From NCBI GenBank assembly GCA_000231825.2, contig JH720303.1:706574-770573 (forward strand): a stretch of DNA of 64,000 nt, in the 5' to 3' direction. The notes under the pieces are model-generated. The model worked only from the letters and a program-made list of their open reading frames with translations, searched no databases and had not been told where the DNA came from. The DNA comes from Tetrahymena elliotti 4EA. Taxonomy: Eukaryota; Ciliophora; Oligohymenophorea; Hymenostomatida; Tetrahymenidae. Both the position numbers and the translations under genes were made by a program. This document shows, in pieces, positions 1 to 13,500 of this stretch (position 1 is its first letter; every line of letters starts with the position of its first letter).

Positions 1-75
1 TCTTATTTAGTTAAAATCATATTTGTGTTAGGATCCTTTTAAATAATATTAATATTTAGATACAAACTTACTTAT

Positions 76-1573
76 TCATTTTAAAATGTATTCATTTACG
101 AATTTCTTTAAGTCTGAAGGGATAATTTTTTCAGATTCTAACAAGTGCTTATATTACATTCTTTATTGAAGCTCTTTAACTTAATCTACATTTTCAATAT
201 ACCATATAGCCTTCTTAAATAAAGGAATGACATTATCGAAATCAGCATCAATTTGTTAAAAGCTGTAGATAGGTTATTCTTTTTTAGAGTGGATTGAATG
301 AGAATCTTCTATATCTTCTATGTCAATGAGATCTCTCAAATTTGGGTGCTTGTGCCACCAGCATGCAACTGCTAAGTTATTCAAAGCATATCCTCTCAAA
401 AGAGGGTTAGGATCTTACATAATACATTCTCTAAGACGCTACTTAGCATCAATAAAGTTACCTCTCAACAAATAGGCTGTCTAATTAGAAAATTGAATAA
501 TATTAGATTTAAAATCATTTAAATTTATTTTTTTTAATGATAGAATACTCCCAAGTTGAAGGTGAAAATCTTTTGATAAGCAGCAGGAATGTTCTTCTTT
601 TCTTTTTCACTTAAAAGTGCTTTACCCAAAATAATAGCCTATAATTGAAATATATTAAATTTAAGAATAGCCAACCAAATTAATAGTATCTACCTTATTT
701 AAGTTATATTTTAAACAGTGTAAAAATAAATTATTATATTCCTTGTATATTAATGAATCTGTTGTAGACTTCTTTTAAAGAATTTCAATAATCTCTTCAA
801 TGGTGTTTTCTGCTTCTTGATATCTTCTCAATTAGATTTAGTTGCTCACCATCCTTTAGTTTTAATTAATTTATTTTTCATATAATTTAGCATGTAAAAT
901 AGTTAGTTCTTTTTTTAATTATTATTACATCATTTCATAAAATTATTTCAAAAAGGGGTTGATAAAATTCATTTCATTAATTTTTTATTTGTCTTTTTAA
1001 ATTTCACTTAAATAAATATATTTTTAATCCTTTTAATTCTTTTAATTGATAAGAATAAGGAATCAACTTTTGATCTTGAAAAATAAATGTGTTGTAAATC
1101 TAAAAGAATCAATTATCCTACTTTTTAAGTACGCAAATATGATCAGATGAATCTTATTGTCCAGATTTCTTGATTGATTCAACTGTTCTTCTGAAAAACT
1201 CATAAGAAATTCTATACTTTCCTTGATTGTAGAATTGTAGTGCTTTAGTATATTCCTCAGTTGTTTTCATAATTTGCTAATCTTAAGGATTTATCTCCTA
1301 TTATTAATTGAAGTCATAGGTTCCAGGTTAGTCATGATGATCATGTTAATGATTGTGATTATGATCATGATTATGATCGTGGTCAAGGTCATGATCATGA
1401 TTACAGTCCTTAGTATGAACATGCACATGTTAATGTTAATGCTAATTAGGTTGCTTATCATTGATACAGAAATTAAACTTAATGAATTAGTTGAGAATCT
1501 ATTAGTTATTTTTAATAGCTACTTAATTCTTAGATAAATTTTTAAGTAAATTAATAGAATTTCTTATAAACAT
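76..1573 (-). CDS. TPR-repeat protein, predicted mitochondrial, with His-rich linker
   Basis: Four exons read on the minus strand: 1573-1122, 844 (or 853)-694, 638-549 and 480-76, giving about 365-368 residues ending at TGA. The N-terminus (MFIRNSINLLKNLSKNQ...) is rich in Arg, Lys and Asn and has no acidic residue for about 35 positions, which looks like a mitochondrial presequence. It is followed by about 37 residues with some 16 His alternating with Asp and Asn (plus-strand 1340-1450). The remainder is helical and TPR-like, for example EEYTKALQFYNQGKYRISYEF, KAIILGKALLSEKE and AYLLRGNFIDAKQRLRECI...ALNNLAVA. It may resemble TTC19-type mitochondrial TPR proteins, but that is a guess. The exon 2 acceptor is ambiguous between two in-frame AGs. 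Role unknown; TPRs normally bind proteins. Confidence 0.8.
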
Positions 1574-2587
1574 GTCCTTTATTCTAGTTCTTGAGTAGAT
1601 TTTAAATATACCTAAATACTATTATTATATTTTGATATCTAAAAGAAATCTTAAATTAAATTTTAATATTGTTTCTTTAATTTTTTGATAAAATTCTTAA
1701 GGAGTTAGTCTATTAATTCCCTTTTTTAATAGAAAGAATATTTTTTACTAAAAGAAAGATAATTCGAGAAATGCAAATAAATGTTTAAAAGATATCTCAA
1801 ATAAATTAAATCTTTTTAATCTTAAAATGCAGGAGCTTGATGTAATGTCATTAAAATTCACTTTTTGAATAACTTTGTATCAGTAATAAAAAATTAGTTT
1901 AATTTAATTTCTATTTAGAAATTCATTCTAAAAAATAATTTTTATTTCTCTAAAACCTTAGAGTTAAATTGTCTCATGTTGATTTAAAATATTTTAAATT
2001 TCATGAAATTCATTTTATTATTTTAATTTAGAATAAAATAGTTTCTTTAAAAAGCTATTAGGAACTCATTAAAATTTATTAGTTTATCAAATTTTCAAAT
2101 TCTAAAAGAGAATAGAAAACGTTAAAAAAGAGAAAAATCTTCCTTAAAATATTTTAATTTAGATATTTAAAAAATAAATATCAAATTTTACTTACTAATT
2201 TATTTTTATCAATCAAATAAAATTTTAGATTAGGTGTTAAAATTTAGACACTTACCTCAAATTTAATATATAATAATATTTTAAACATATAGTATTAGGT
2301 TTTCATAATATAGAACATTGAAATTAAAATTAAGAGACTCAGTATATAAAATATTCAATCAAGCCATATTTTATCAACTATTTTTATAGAATTTATCATC
2401 GTTGCAGATTATTAAACTAAATTTAGAATGTATAAACAGATAAGCTTTTATGATTATCTCTTACAAAATATTTCATCAAGATATTAAAATCAATTAATTT
2501 GATAGGGTTTATTATAACTATTTTACAATAAATAAATGACAAAAATTTTCAAAATATTTAAAATTTACTCTTCAAGAAAAAATTCAA
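1574..2587. other. Intergenic, AT-rich
   Basis: Lies between the start of the TPR gene and the stop of the next minus-strand gene. I see only AT-rich sequence with poly-A and poly-T runs, expected to hold the promoter of the TPR gene and the 3' UTR of its upstream neighbour. No RNA gene or repeat was recognised. Confidence 0.6.
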
Positions 2588-4063
2588 TCAAGATAATATC
2601 TTAACATTTTTTTCAACGTATTAATATAAATCCAAATCATCATTATACTCTTAGTCAATGTTATTTTATATAGAAATATTATTAGTTGCTTAGCTAAAAG
2701 GTAGTAAAGGAATTTAATCTATTAATTTTTTATCTAAGTTTTTAAGAGGTGTATTTTGTTATTTATGGGAAGGAAAATTACCACTTTTTGGTGATTTAAA
2801 ATCACTCTTAGTGGTTTGATCAATATCAATATGATCTTTGTTGTTCTCTTTTAATTAATTAATATACATCTTTTATTATTTTTCAGATTTTCTTATTTAG
2901 TAATCCTGCTTTAGGTACTACTATATACTTTAAGAAATTTTTTCTTAATTTTCATTCATCTTTAATGGATAGAAACTAGCAAAATTTATGCTACAAAATT
3001 GTTTTGATTATTTTAATTATTGAACTTTTAAATTTTATAGATATTTGTTAACTTTGAATTAAACTACTTAAGATTCTTATTAAGGTTTTTGAATCTAATT
3101 AGTTTAGTTATTGTTTAAATTTGTAGGTGACTGATGGATTTTATATCCTAAAAACTAGTTCGAGTCTGAGAACATATGTTAATTTTTATCATTGATTGCT
3201 TTTATAGTAAATTATTTGATCTTATTTATTTTACACTGACTTTGCAGAGATATATTATTTGATATTTTTTCATTAAAGTAACTTGATAATGATCTTCTCT
3301 CTTTATTTAATTTTTTATTTCTAATGCATGGAGCCTTTTCTTGTCTAAGGTTTTTGATAGTTTCCAAAAGCTTTTTTGAGAAATCCTCATTATGAAAGCT
3401 CTAATTCTTTTTTTCTTCACTTTGATAGAATGTCTAAACACCTCTAATTCTTAGTTACCTCTATGCTTAACTTTTATTTTCATTTATTTCCATATTCTTT
3501 GACTTAGGGGTTATTAGGCCTTCTAGTCTTTCTTTACTTTCTTCATTTAGCTTCAGATTTTATATTTACTAAGGTGCTTAAAAATGTTAATTTTTAAAAT
3601 TGTCATCATTGAAAATGGATTCTTAAAGATTACTATTTTCATCTTAATTTTAGTTTAAATTTCCTATTTTAAGGATCAAAGATTAACTTTTAGAAAATAA
3701 TGATGCGCGATCATCTCTCTTTCTCATATTTTATTTTATTGTATTTCCAATTAATTCTACTTAATTCCTCTTTTCCTAAATGCTTAAGTTTCGCTTTAAT
3801 TTTTAGAATCTTTATTGGTCTTTATATCTGTTTGTCATAAAGGGATCTTAAAATAATTAATCATGTTTGAAATCTCTACCACAATCATTTAATTAACACT
3901 TCTAATTTAAAATATTGAGTTCACTTTAGCATCTAATTTTCTTAGGTGTTTATTTAAAAAAACTCTCTTTTTATTGAGTTGTATATAAAATATTAGGAAA
4001 AAAAACAGCTTGGCTTCTGTTTACTCTCTGATAGAATAAAATTTTTTTATTAGTCTCCTACAT
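2588..4063 (-). CDS. Hypothetical Gln/Asn/Lys-rich protein
   Basis: A single open frame with no intron, 492 codons from ATG at 4063 to TGA at 2590-2588 when TAA/TAG are read as Gln. The start fits because the frame is open back to it and the sequence is protein-like from there (MQETNKKILFYQRV). The protein is basic and rich in Gln, Asn, Lys and Ser, with no membrane segment, signal peptide or recognisable domain. Stretches such as NDCGRDFKHDQLFQDPF near residue 65 are more complex than the rest and would be the best search seeds. The C-terminus turns acidic (NIDQEYNDDLDLYQYVEKN). Function not recognised. Confidence 0.7.
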
Positions 4064-5640
4064 TTCTATTGTAGTTAGATAAAAATTGTTACAAAAGTCA
4101 AATTATAATATATATTCTATTGTTTAATTAACCTTCAGTTTAATTAAGTTAATTTAAAATTAAGAGTATTAGTTAATATTGTGTGCTCTTTTTTTAATCA
4201 AAAGTAGAACCTAAAAAATTGATTTAAATTGTATGTGAATAATAAAAATTAATTTTATTTATATGGACATAATTAATTTAATTAATATACTTGAATTAAA
4301 ATTAACTTAATTATAAAATCTTATTTTAGTTATTTACTACCACAATCATTACTATTATTTATTTTACAAATTTATTTTAATTTTTTAGTTGAATTATTTA
4401 TTTCACAATTAAACAATACTATTTATTTACTTTTTTAGAAAATGTTTATGTAAATTTTTCACTATTAATAAATAATTTCTTTTTTCAAGATCTAACATAC
4501 CAAAATATTTTGTGTGTATTTAAAATTAAAACTAAATCTTTTTTCTGAAGATAATCAAACAATATAAATTAAAATTCAACTCATACATTCATAAAAATAG
4601 TTTTAATCCTCTCAAAGTGTCTATCGATTTTTAAAAATCTTATTTTAGTTTTAAAATAAAAATGAACTATTTTTTTGTATCTTTTTTGAAAAAAGAAGTC
4701 TAGCTATCTTTTTTTAAAAATTTTATTTAATATATATTTTCATATAGATAATATTACACTTTGAGTAAAATTTTGTCTCTAAATTTATTTAAAATGTTGT
4801 TTGATTATTTCATTTTGTTAATAAAATGCACTTAATCTAGTCATAATATTTAGTTTGATATATAAATGAAGAGTTTGTGCTAAATACACTGATATTTTTA
4901 TGGTGTAGTTTGTGATAAATTCAGAATGTATTTAATGGAAGAATAACTAAGAATTATATCATAATTAAATGCAAATATACAAAGATAAAAAGATGATATG
5001 CATGAGCAATATTAAAAATCCTTTCTTTGTATATTTCTACTTAAATGAAATAAGAATACTAATCACTTATCTTCCTTCTTTCATATTATTAAGCGCTTTT
5101 TTATATTAACTTTAACTTTTGTTGCTGCAGCTAACTTCCTACTTCATTAAATTAATTAATTATTAAAAATAAGAATTTAAATATCAAAATTTTTAAGAAT
5201 ATTGGTAATAATCCTCTTTTATCAACCCAAATACCCTTTACTAATTTTATTCCAATTACATATTCTTCTTTAAAATAACCACTATTCATTTTTAATTATA
5301 AATATTATTGCTTTCATCTTAAAATCGCTTTTTTGGTGAGTAAATATTATAATTTCAAATTCCACAAGCATAATCTTTCAAAAATTTGATTATTTTATAA
5401 GAAAATATTTTGTATTAACTACTATGCTACTTATACTGCTTACTTAAAACCTTTTAAATAACCCTAAAAACTTTTTATTTTACTATACAACTAGCATGCA
5501 ATTTTTTATATATATTTTTTCTACTTTCTAAACACTTTATTCTTATTGATTTGGAGATAGGTAACTAGTTAGTTAAGGCTAGATGAGTTAAGAGGATAAA
5601 AAATAAAATAGCAAAGATAGGGATGTAAAGGTATTTACCC
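4064..5640. other. Intergenic, AT-rich
   Basis: About 1.6 kb of AT-rich DNA with no frame showing amino-acid bias in either direction. It should contain the promoter of the Gln/Asn-rich gene and the 3' UTR of the small membrane protein gene. Nothing else was seen. Confidence 0.55.
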
Positions 5641-6162
5641 TCAGAATTTGTGGGGAGCAACATAATCGAGAGGGAATTCGGTGGCAGTAAGATCTTGATT
5701 TAATTCAGGGAACCTGTAGTTCTTGTTGTAAAGTTATTGAGAGATCTTTCTCCAGATACCAGGCTTTTGTTATTTAATACGGTTTCTAACATAAGCACCA
5801 TCAGAGTTGTTAGAGCAGATAATTTCAGTGTAAAGTCTTCTAGGAATAGGAGTGGTGTAGGCATACCAGCAAGTGAAGGGGAGAACAACACTCATCAAGG
5901 ACCACAAGTTTCTGTAACCACTGTGACCTCTTCTAACCTTACCTGTAAGCATATGAGAAATACCATATGCAACAGGGAAGCAGTATAATGGGACATAAGA
6001 AACACCATACATACTAACTTCATGTAAGTTCTTGAAATTCAATAAACCTTATGGGGATAGCTTTTCATCTAATAAGCAATCCAAAATGCCGTAGTAATCT
6101 TCGTATGACAAAGAAACGTCTTGTCTATCACCGTTACCCCAAAAATGATAATTGTTATCCAT
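5641..6162 (-). CDS. Small membrane protein, possibly a ciliate-specific mitochondrial subunit
   Basis: Intronless, 173 residues, from ATG at 6162 to TGA at 5643-5641; the single internal TAA codons near the middle and end are Gln. Codon use is noticeably richer in C-ending codons than in neighbouring hypotheticals, as in highly expressed Tetrahymena genes. The sequence opens MDNNYHFWGNGDRQDVSLSY, has one or two hydrophobic stretches (about residues 51-66 and 85-104, e.g. NLWSLMSVVLPFTCWYAYTT) and ends with a polar tail ending DYVAPHKF. I do not recognise a family. Size, expression-type codons and short hydrophobic helices resemble lineage-specific subunits of the ciliate respiratory chain or ATP synthase; this is inference only. 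Confidence 0.75.
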
Positions 6163-9100
6163 TTCTTGCTTTTTATTTATAAGTTTTCTTTTCTTTTGCA
6201 AACAATTTATTTAAGCAGAAAAAGCTTTATCTTCTTTATTTCCTTTATTAAAATTAAATGAAAGAAAGATTCTTAGTCATATTTTCTTTCTCCTTGTTTT
6301 TTCTCTCTTTTCCAATATTTATTTTTTCAACTCTCATCTTATCTTCTTTATATATCAAATTATCTTTTTTTTTGTTAAGTATTTGCAAACCAAATTCTTA
6401 ATACAGCTTAAGCTCCTTCATTTATCTATGTAATTCTTCTGCAAACAATCATTCTCTTTATTAAAATAATTCATTCATTTTTCATTTAAAATATCTTCAT
6501 TATCATTTTATTTATTTTTGCTAAATTTTTTTTTATTTTTTATTTATTTATAAAGAAAATCCAGACTTAAATCTTTTCTTATTATTTTATTTATTTATAT
6601 TCTATCATTTTATTAACAAGTTCCAATATGAATTGATATTTCCTAAAAAATCATTTTCCATTTAAGAATTAATCCTGAATATTTTACATATGTTTTCTCT
6701 CTTTTATTTATTAAATTAAAGTGTATGTGTAAAATATTAACTCAATAAAAAAAAATTAACTTATTTATTTGAATTAGGTAAATCTAAAAATATCAGTAAA
6801 TTTATCATATTCTTTAAAAAATTTTTGAGATTTCTGAGTATAAATTTTTTGATTATCTTAAAAATAAAAAAATTTGAAATTTTTTTCAAAAAATAATGAA
6901 AATTTTTAAAATTAATTTAACTTTTCACAGAACAAAATGGTGAAATTTAATTTTGTAAATATTTACAATGCTCATAAAATATCTTTATTTAAATATATTA
7001 CATTTTTAAAGATGATCACAAATTTTGTGTAAATATAGATTTAGATTATAAATTTTGTAAATATTTTTAAACAAAAAACAAATGAATTAAATAATCTTGA
7101 AGATTTATAACTTTTTAGAAATTTATTTTTAATAACCAGCTAATAAGAATAATCAACTTTTATACTCTATAACTTGCCTAGAAATAGTTAGTAAAAGAGA
7201 ATAAAAATCTTTAAGTTAAGTATAAAAAATAATTTATTTACTCTATTGTTTTAAGTTATTAGAACATTAAATAAATTTTTGTTTAATTTTCTAAATTTAA
7301 TACAACAAATTATAGATTTAATTAAGAACAATATAAATATTTATTTTAATAATGAATTTAAATTATTTAATAAATATTCTTTAAAATAAAATCATAGAAC
7401 AATTATTTTTTTTCATTAATATATTTTTGTCTAGAAGTTAGAAATGACAAATAAAGCAATATTAAAGATGCTAATTTTTTATTAAAAAGCCAGTGTTTTT
7501 TCTGAAATCTTAAAAGTTATTATTAAATAAAACATTAACTTTTTTTATGTTTTCAAATTTAAAATTTAATCTAACATAAAATTACTTTTAAATATTTTAA
7601 ATAGAAAAATATTGAAATAATTTTAACAATCTTTTTTTATCTTCTTAATTTAAAATGAAAATTCAATTTTTTAGAAATTTGAAATTAAAAAATACTAAAT
7701 TTGCTGCTGTTATTGATTCTTATTTTAATTTTAACAGTTTAAAAGATTTGATACCATAATTTTAGTTTTTGAGAGAAATTAACTCAAAAAGAATTCAAAT
7801 TTAAAAATAATAAAGAACCATTTAATTATTTACTTAAATTTTTAATATTATATTTAATATTTCCAATCTTATAATTAAAAAAATTGATTATTATTTACCT
7901 TTCTAATACAAGGATAATTGTTACTTAAAATTTTTTATCAAAATATTTATTTATAGAAATAAATAGATAATTTCAAATCTTTTGATAATTCAAATTTATA
8001 ATAGAGATCAAATTTATTTTAAAAACTAGAGGTATTACAAAAAAGTAAAATTCTTCTATAAATGAGATGAATTTTATAAATTGCATATTATACAATCATA
8101 TTTTTGTTTACATATTTATTTGTTACAAAAGATATGTTAATTTAATTATCATAGAAAAAGGATTATTACTTTTACTTTCTTTGAATTAATTTTGGCTATA
8201 TTGATCTAATTTAAGTAGCAATTCTTATTAAATCTATTATGATATACACATTTTAAATCTTTTTAAAATTATGTTAGGCTACAAAAATTAGTTTTTAAAG
8301 TAAAAAAAAAAAGTTTCTATAAAAGATAATCCATTAAAAAATCTATCGAAAGAAGGAAGCAATTTTATAATTTTTTACAAAATAATTTGAGAGATGTGTA
8401 AATAATAATCAAAAAATCTTTTTTGGCTATAATTAAGGGTATACTTCTTTTAATTTGAGAGTAGTAAGTAATCATAATAAATCGACAATAATCTTTTATA
8501 AAAAACATTCAAGATTATTTCGATTACAATATACGTGTGGTATTAATTTATCTTAACACATTTTGAAGGAAAATCAGAATTAAAATTAGTAATGCATTCT
8601 TAGAAAATGTGGTGTAAAGTGATAGAGAAAATAAGCAAAAAATAGGGTTCAATTTTTGTAATTTGCCTGTTTTAATTTATATTTTCTAATATAGAATAAT
8701 AAAATAAACTCTTTTTGTATTTATATTCAACAATAATCTTTGCTTTACTTTAAAGAGATGAGTAAATATTTCATCATTTTGTTGCTTAATGTATGGATAA
8801 ACTTAAGTAAATTTCACCTTAACTTGAATGATTGGCTAGAAAAAATACAAATTTAGTTTAGCTATTCGAAGTGAAAAATGAAATATGAAATTTCAATCTA
8901 TCGACGCAAAAGAAAAAAGCATATTAGACCTAAATATTTTTGGAAGCGCATATGTAATAAGATATTTTTTTGAATTACAGACAATTAAATTAATTGATTT
9001 AAAATAAAGCTAAGTAACTTAGTTAAATAGTCATTTTTTTCTATTTTAAGGCTAAAAATAGAAGTTAATTTATAATTTGGGAGAAGACTATGCTAAAAGG

Positions 9101-10538
9101 TCTGATACATGCTTAAAGATGAGTTATTTTTAATTTCGTAAAGATAGATAATTAGTTTTAGATAAATACATTATATTTACTATAAAATGGGTTTGGTATT
9201 TACCTTATTTAATGAGAATCAAGTAGTAAATATTTAATGTTTACTTTTGAAATGAAAAAAAAGTATAAAATGAGGTATTTAAACGCTTCAAAACTTAAAA
9301 AAAGATAATCTAAATTATTTAATTGATTTTTTTATTCCACTTTAGATTGTATTGGTATAGTGGGAGCAAAGAGTGGGGAGAAATAAATTAAATCAAAAAT
9401 TAAATTTTGGAAATACAGCACATTAATATTATTCTTGAGAGATATTGTCTTTATTTCAAACTGATTAAGATATCAATTAAATAATAAAAGCGTCTTGGGG
9501 TATTTGACTTTATTCACACTTTAATATTTTTTTCTCTTAATGTAAATAAAAATCTTAAGTAATAACTTTATTAAGTAAATTTTGCCTTTTATTTCAAGAA
9601 ATATATTTTTATCACCGCGGACTAATTAATTTTATAATTTAAATTAAGATAAAAGATTCAAAAATTTAACAGATAAGAGTAGGAGATATTTGAATAATTT
9701 TTTTATGAGTTCTAAAAGTTTGTGGATGTAAGATAAAATCCAAAAACCATGAAAAGAAAAATATGAAAAATAAAAAGAATATGTGTAACTTTTTATAAGG
9801 AAGGAGTTCGGAAAGGTTTTTTCTTTTAAAATGGATGATTTTCCTTAAGTTTTTTAGAGTTATGCTTTTAATAAAAGAAATATATGGCTTTCGACTGATA
9901 TTTTAGAAATTAAAAAACAATAGATAAATAATCTAAAATTCGTAATATCAATCACTTAGGGGAAAATAAAAGAAAGAATTCGTAGATATATAAATTTAGG
10001 CATTCTTTTATTTGTTTGTATTGTTTTGCTTTGTTTGATTTGCAAAGGAAATGAATGAATCAAATACAATTAATTTAATTGAATTATATTTTTAGAACAA
10101 AAATTAAAAAATTAAACAAGGTCTTTTAATTGTTTGTATTAAAAACCAATTTGTTTTTTAATTAAAAATGATAGTGTAATTAAATGTATATTTTTACTAA
10201 CATTTCTAAATCAAAGCAAATTTAATTATAAGGAGTGGGGGAAAACTAAATAAGCAAATATCAAATAAAGTAAAATAAATCAAATTACATGCCTCAACTA
10301 TTAAGGATATAAACACAGTTGATTATTTTCATTTAATATTCCATATGATTTTTTTTTTTCTTTTATATTGTTTTGGGGCTAAGATTTCTTCTTACTTAAT
10401 TGAGTTCACTGTAGTATTTAAAAGGCTTTTTGGATTGATAAATAATTACATAAAAAATATAAATCATCAAAAAATAACAAACAGAAGAAGAATAAAGATC
10501 GATCAAAAAGATTTATTTTTTTTCTAATTTTAAGAAAA
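6163..10538. other. 4.4 kb gene-less AT-rich region
   Basis: The longest stretch in the window without a supported gene. It separates the divergently transcribed small membrane protein gene and the P-type ATPase gene, so it contains both promoters. I read both strands with TGA as the only stop and saw no frame with protein-like composition, no tRNA-like cloverleaf and no long repeat. Short standard-code ORFs here (for example 10345-10527) are compositional. Confidence 0.5.
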
Positions 10539-13500
10539 ATGAAAGGTGCTAATTATAAAAAGACTCATCATTAGGAGTACACTGAACCTGTTCCTGAGTC
10601 AGCTCGTGGTTCAGTCATTCGTACATTCGAAGAATTGAGGTAATCCCTCTAATTGAACAATGCTGTTACTGAGCATAGATAGAGCTAGATGTCCAACAGA
10701 TAGAGCAGTATGAATAGAGATCGCAATATGAATGCTGGTGATAATGGTGTTAGATAATCCATCAACTAATCTCGTAAGTACTAGGAACCTAATTCTCAAT
10801 ACAAGGCTACCGTTCCTGAAGCCACAAACGAAAACAATGAAAAGGAACACAAGACTCAAACCAAGGAAGCTTTGGGTATGATGGACGATCACAAAGTACC
10901 CCTTGAAGAACTTCGTGAACGTTACCAAACTGATTATTAAAGAGGTTTAAGCTCAACAAAAGCTACATAACTTAATGAACAATTTGGTAATTAGAAAATT
11001 TATTAATTCCATAAAATATCTTTTTAATCAGCTATTTTCTTTTTATTACTATTCACTTATAAGCACACATACTACCTTCATAAATAATTAAGCAAAAAAA
11101 AATGGGAAACCTAATTCCTAATCTCTACTTCAATTATTTTTAATGAAGGAAATCTATTAGCATAGATTTGAGTAAGTATAGATATATTGCTGATTGACTT
11201 GGCATTATTATCTCAAAACACCTTTTCTTTTTTTATTCTAACCTATTATTTTATTTCTACAAAAGGTGATAACAAGCTTACTGAAAAGGAAAGAGAACCT
11301 CTCTGGAAAAAATTCTTGAAGGAAGTTTCCAACGGTTTCGCTATTATGCTTTGGGTTGGTGCTGCTCTTTGTATCTTGGTTTATGGATTATAGCCTGATG
11401 ATCCTTCCAACTTATATTTGGGTATCGTCCTCATTTTAGTTATTTTCTTGACTGGTTACATTACTTTCTAACAAACTGCTAAGTCTGAAGCTCTGATGGA
11501 ATCGTTTAAAAACTTCTTGCCCTAACAATGTACAGTTATCAGAGATGGTGAAAACAAGAGTATTGATGCACTTAAACTTGTCGTTGGTGATGTTGTCCTC
11601 GTCAAGGCTGGTGAAAAGATTCCTGCTGACATTCGTATTTTGATGTCTAATGAAATGAAGGTAGATAATTCTCCTCTTACTGGTGAATCTGAACCTCTTC
11701 TTAGAACAACTGAATGTACTCACCCTGAAAATCCTCTTGAAACTAGCAATCTTGCTTTCTTCGGTACCCTCTGTAAGGAAGGTTAAGGTAAGGGTGTTGT
11801 TGTTCGTATTGGTGATAACACTACTCTTGGTCAAATTGCTGATCTTTCATCAACTGATAAGAAAGTAAAGAGTCCCCTCAGATAAGAACTTGATAGGTAA
11901 ATAAATTTTAGAATAAAGATATTAATTTGATAAAGTGTTTAGAAATAGACTTATTAGAAAATATTTTGCTTAAATTTTTATAATTTAAGAGAAATAATAC
12001 AAACAACATAAATTTAATCTTTCTTTAAAAAATATAGATTCGTTATTATGATTACCATCATTGCTCTTTTCTTGGGTGTTTTGTTCTTCTTACTTGCTTG
12101 GTTGCTTATGGGATATAACATTTTACAATGTTTAATTTTTGGTATTGGTATTTTGGTCGCTAATGTACCTGAAGGTCTTTTAGGTTGTATTACCATTTCT
12201 TTGGCTATCACTGCTAAAACTCTCTCTGAAAAGAATGTCTTGGTCAAGAATCTCGAAGCCGTCGAAACTCTTGGTTCAACTTCTTGCATTTGCTCCGATA
12301 AGACTGGTAATTAAAAAAAAGCAAATTCTTTTTTAATTTTTAAAGTAAATAAAGTGAGGATCTATTCCCACAAATAATTTTGGATAAATTTATACCACAA
12401 TTATTCTTACAGGGGTCGAGTAATTAAAAATAAATTATTTGCTTAAGTTCATCTTTAACTTTAGAGCCTGTCTTAATAATAATTAAGAAATGAGTTGTGG
12501 GAAATATAGTACAATTATATATTCTTTAATTTAACATACCAATATAATTGTGCATTTTTAATCCTTGCCAACTATAAATTAACCTTTGTACTAAACATTT
12601 TTAATTTAATAAAAAGGTACTCTTACTCAAAATGTTATGACTGTTGAACACATGTGGTACAACGATTAAGTCATTAGAGCTAAGAATAAATCCCTTGCTT
12701 CTCCTTAAGAACTTGAATATGATGAAACTGAAAAGGGTTTCTAAAACTTACATTATGCAGCTATGTGCTCTTCTGAAGCTAAGTTTGACTTAACTGAAAT
12801 TGTTGATAGAGATAATATTGACTACATGAAGTGTCCAGTTATGGGTGATGCCACCGAAACTGGTCTTGTTAGATTCTATCAATATGTCGAAGATATTGAA
12901 GCTACTCGTAATAGATTCAAGACTGCTGAACACAAAGGTACATATTTTATCATTATACCTTATAAAGCTTTACTTGATTAGCTGATACAATTAATTGATG
13001 AGATTCTTAAAAGAATATTTTAAATTTAATCTCTATTTATTCACTAGTTTAAATAACTTTTGCTGCTCTTAAATAAACGAGGAGCGGTGGGTTAGATAGA
13101 TGGATGATATTTAGATTTAGTTTTAAGTTAGATATAAGTAGAAGAATAATAATAGATAAGAAAGTGTTTATATTAGTGAAAAATAAATAAAGAGATCAGT
13201 CCATATAATTCTAGCAATTATATTATTGATTTATTCTAACTCAATTCAAAATATAAAATAGGTTAACCCGCCAGAATGCCTTTCAACTCTACTGTTAAGT
13301 TTGCATTAACTATTGTTGAATAAAAGACTAGCGATTCTGACTATTGCATTTACATGAAGGGTGCTCCTGAAAAAGTTTGGTTGTACTGCTCTCATATTTT
13401 AGTTGGTGAACGTAAACACGAAATCAACTAAGAATGGAAGACTAAGTTTGACAATGTTAACAAGAGATTTGGTAAGAAGGGTGAAAGAGTTCTTGGTTTT

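Noticed and set aside
1274..1537. Plus-strand ORF rich in Met, Ile and Leu
   Set aside because: It is the antisense shadow of the His/Asp repeat codons of the minus-strand TPR gene.
12938..13261. Possible C/D snoRNA in ATPase intron 4 (a TGATGAG box and a GCTGCTC/GGAGCGG hairpin)
   Set aside because: No matching D box, terminal stem or C'/D' pair in the right order could be found.
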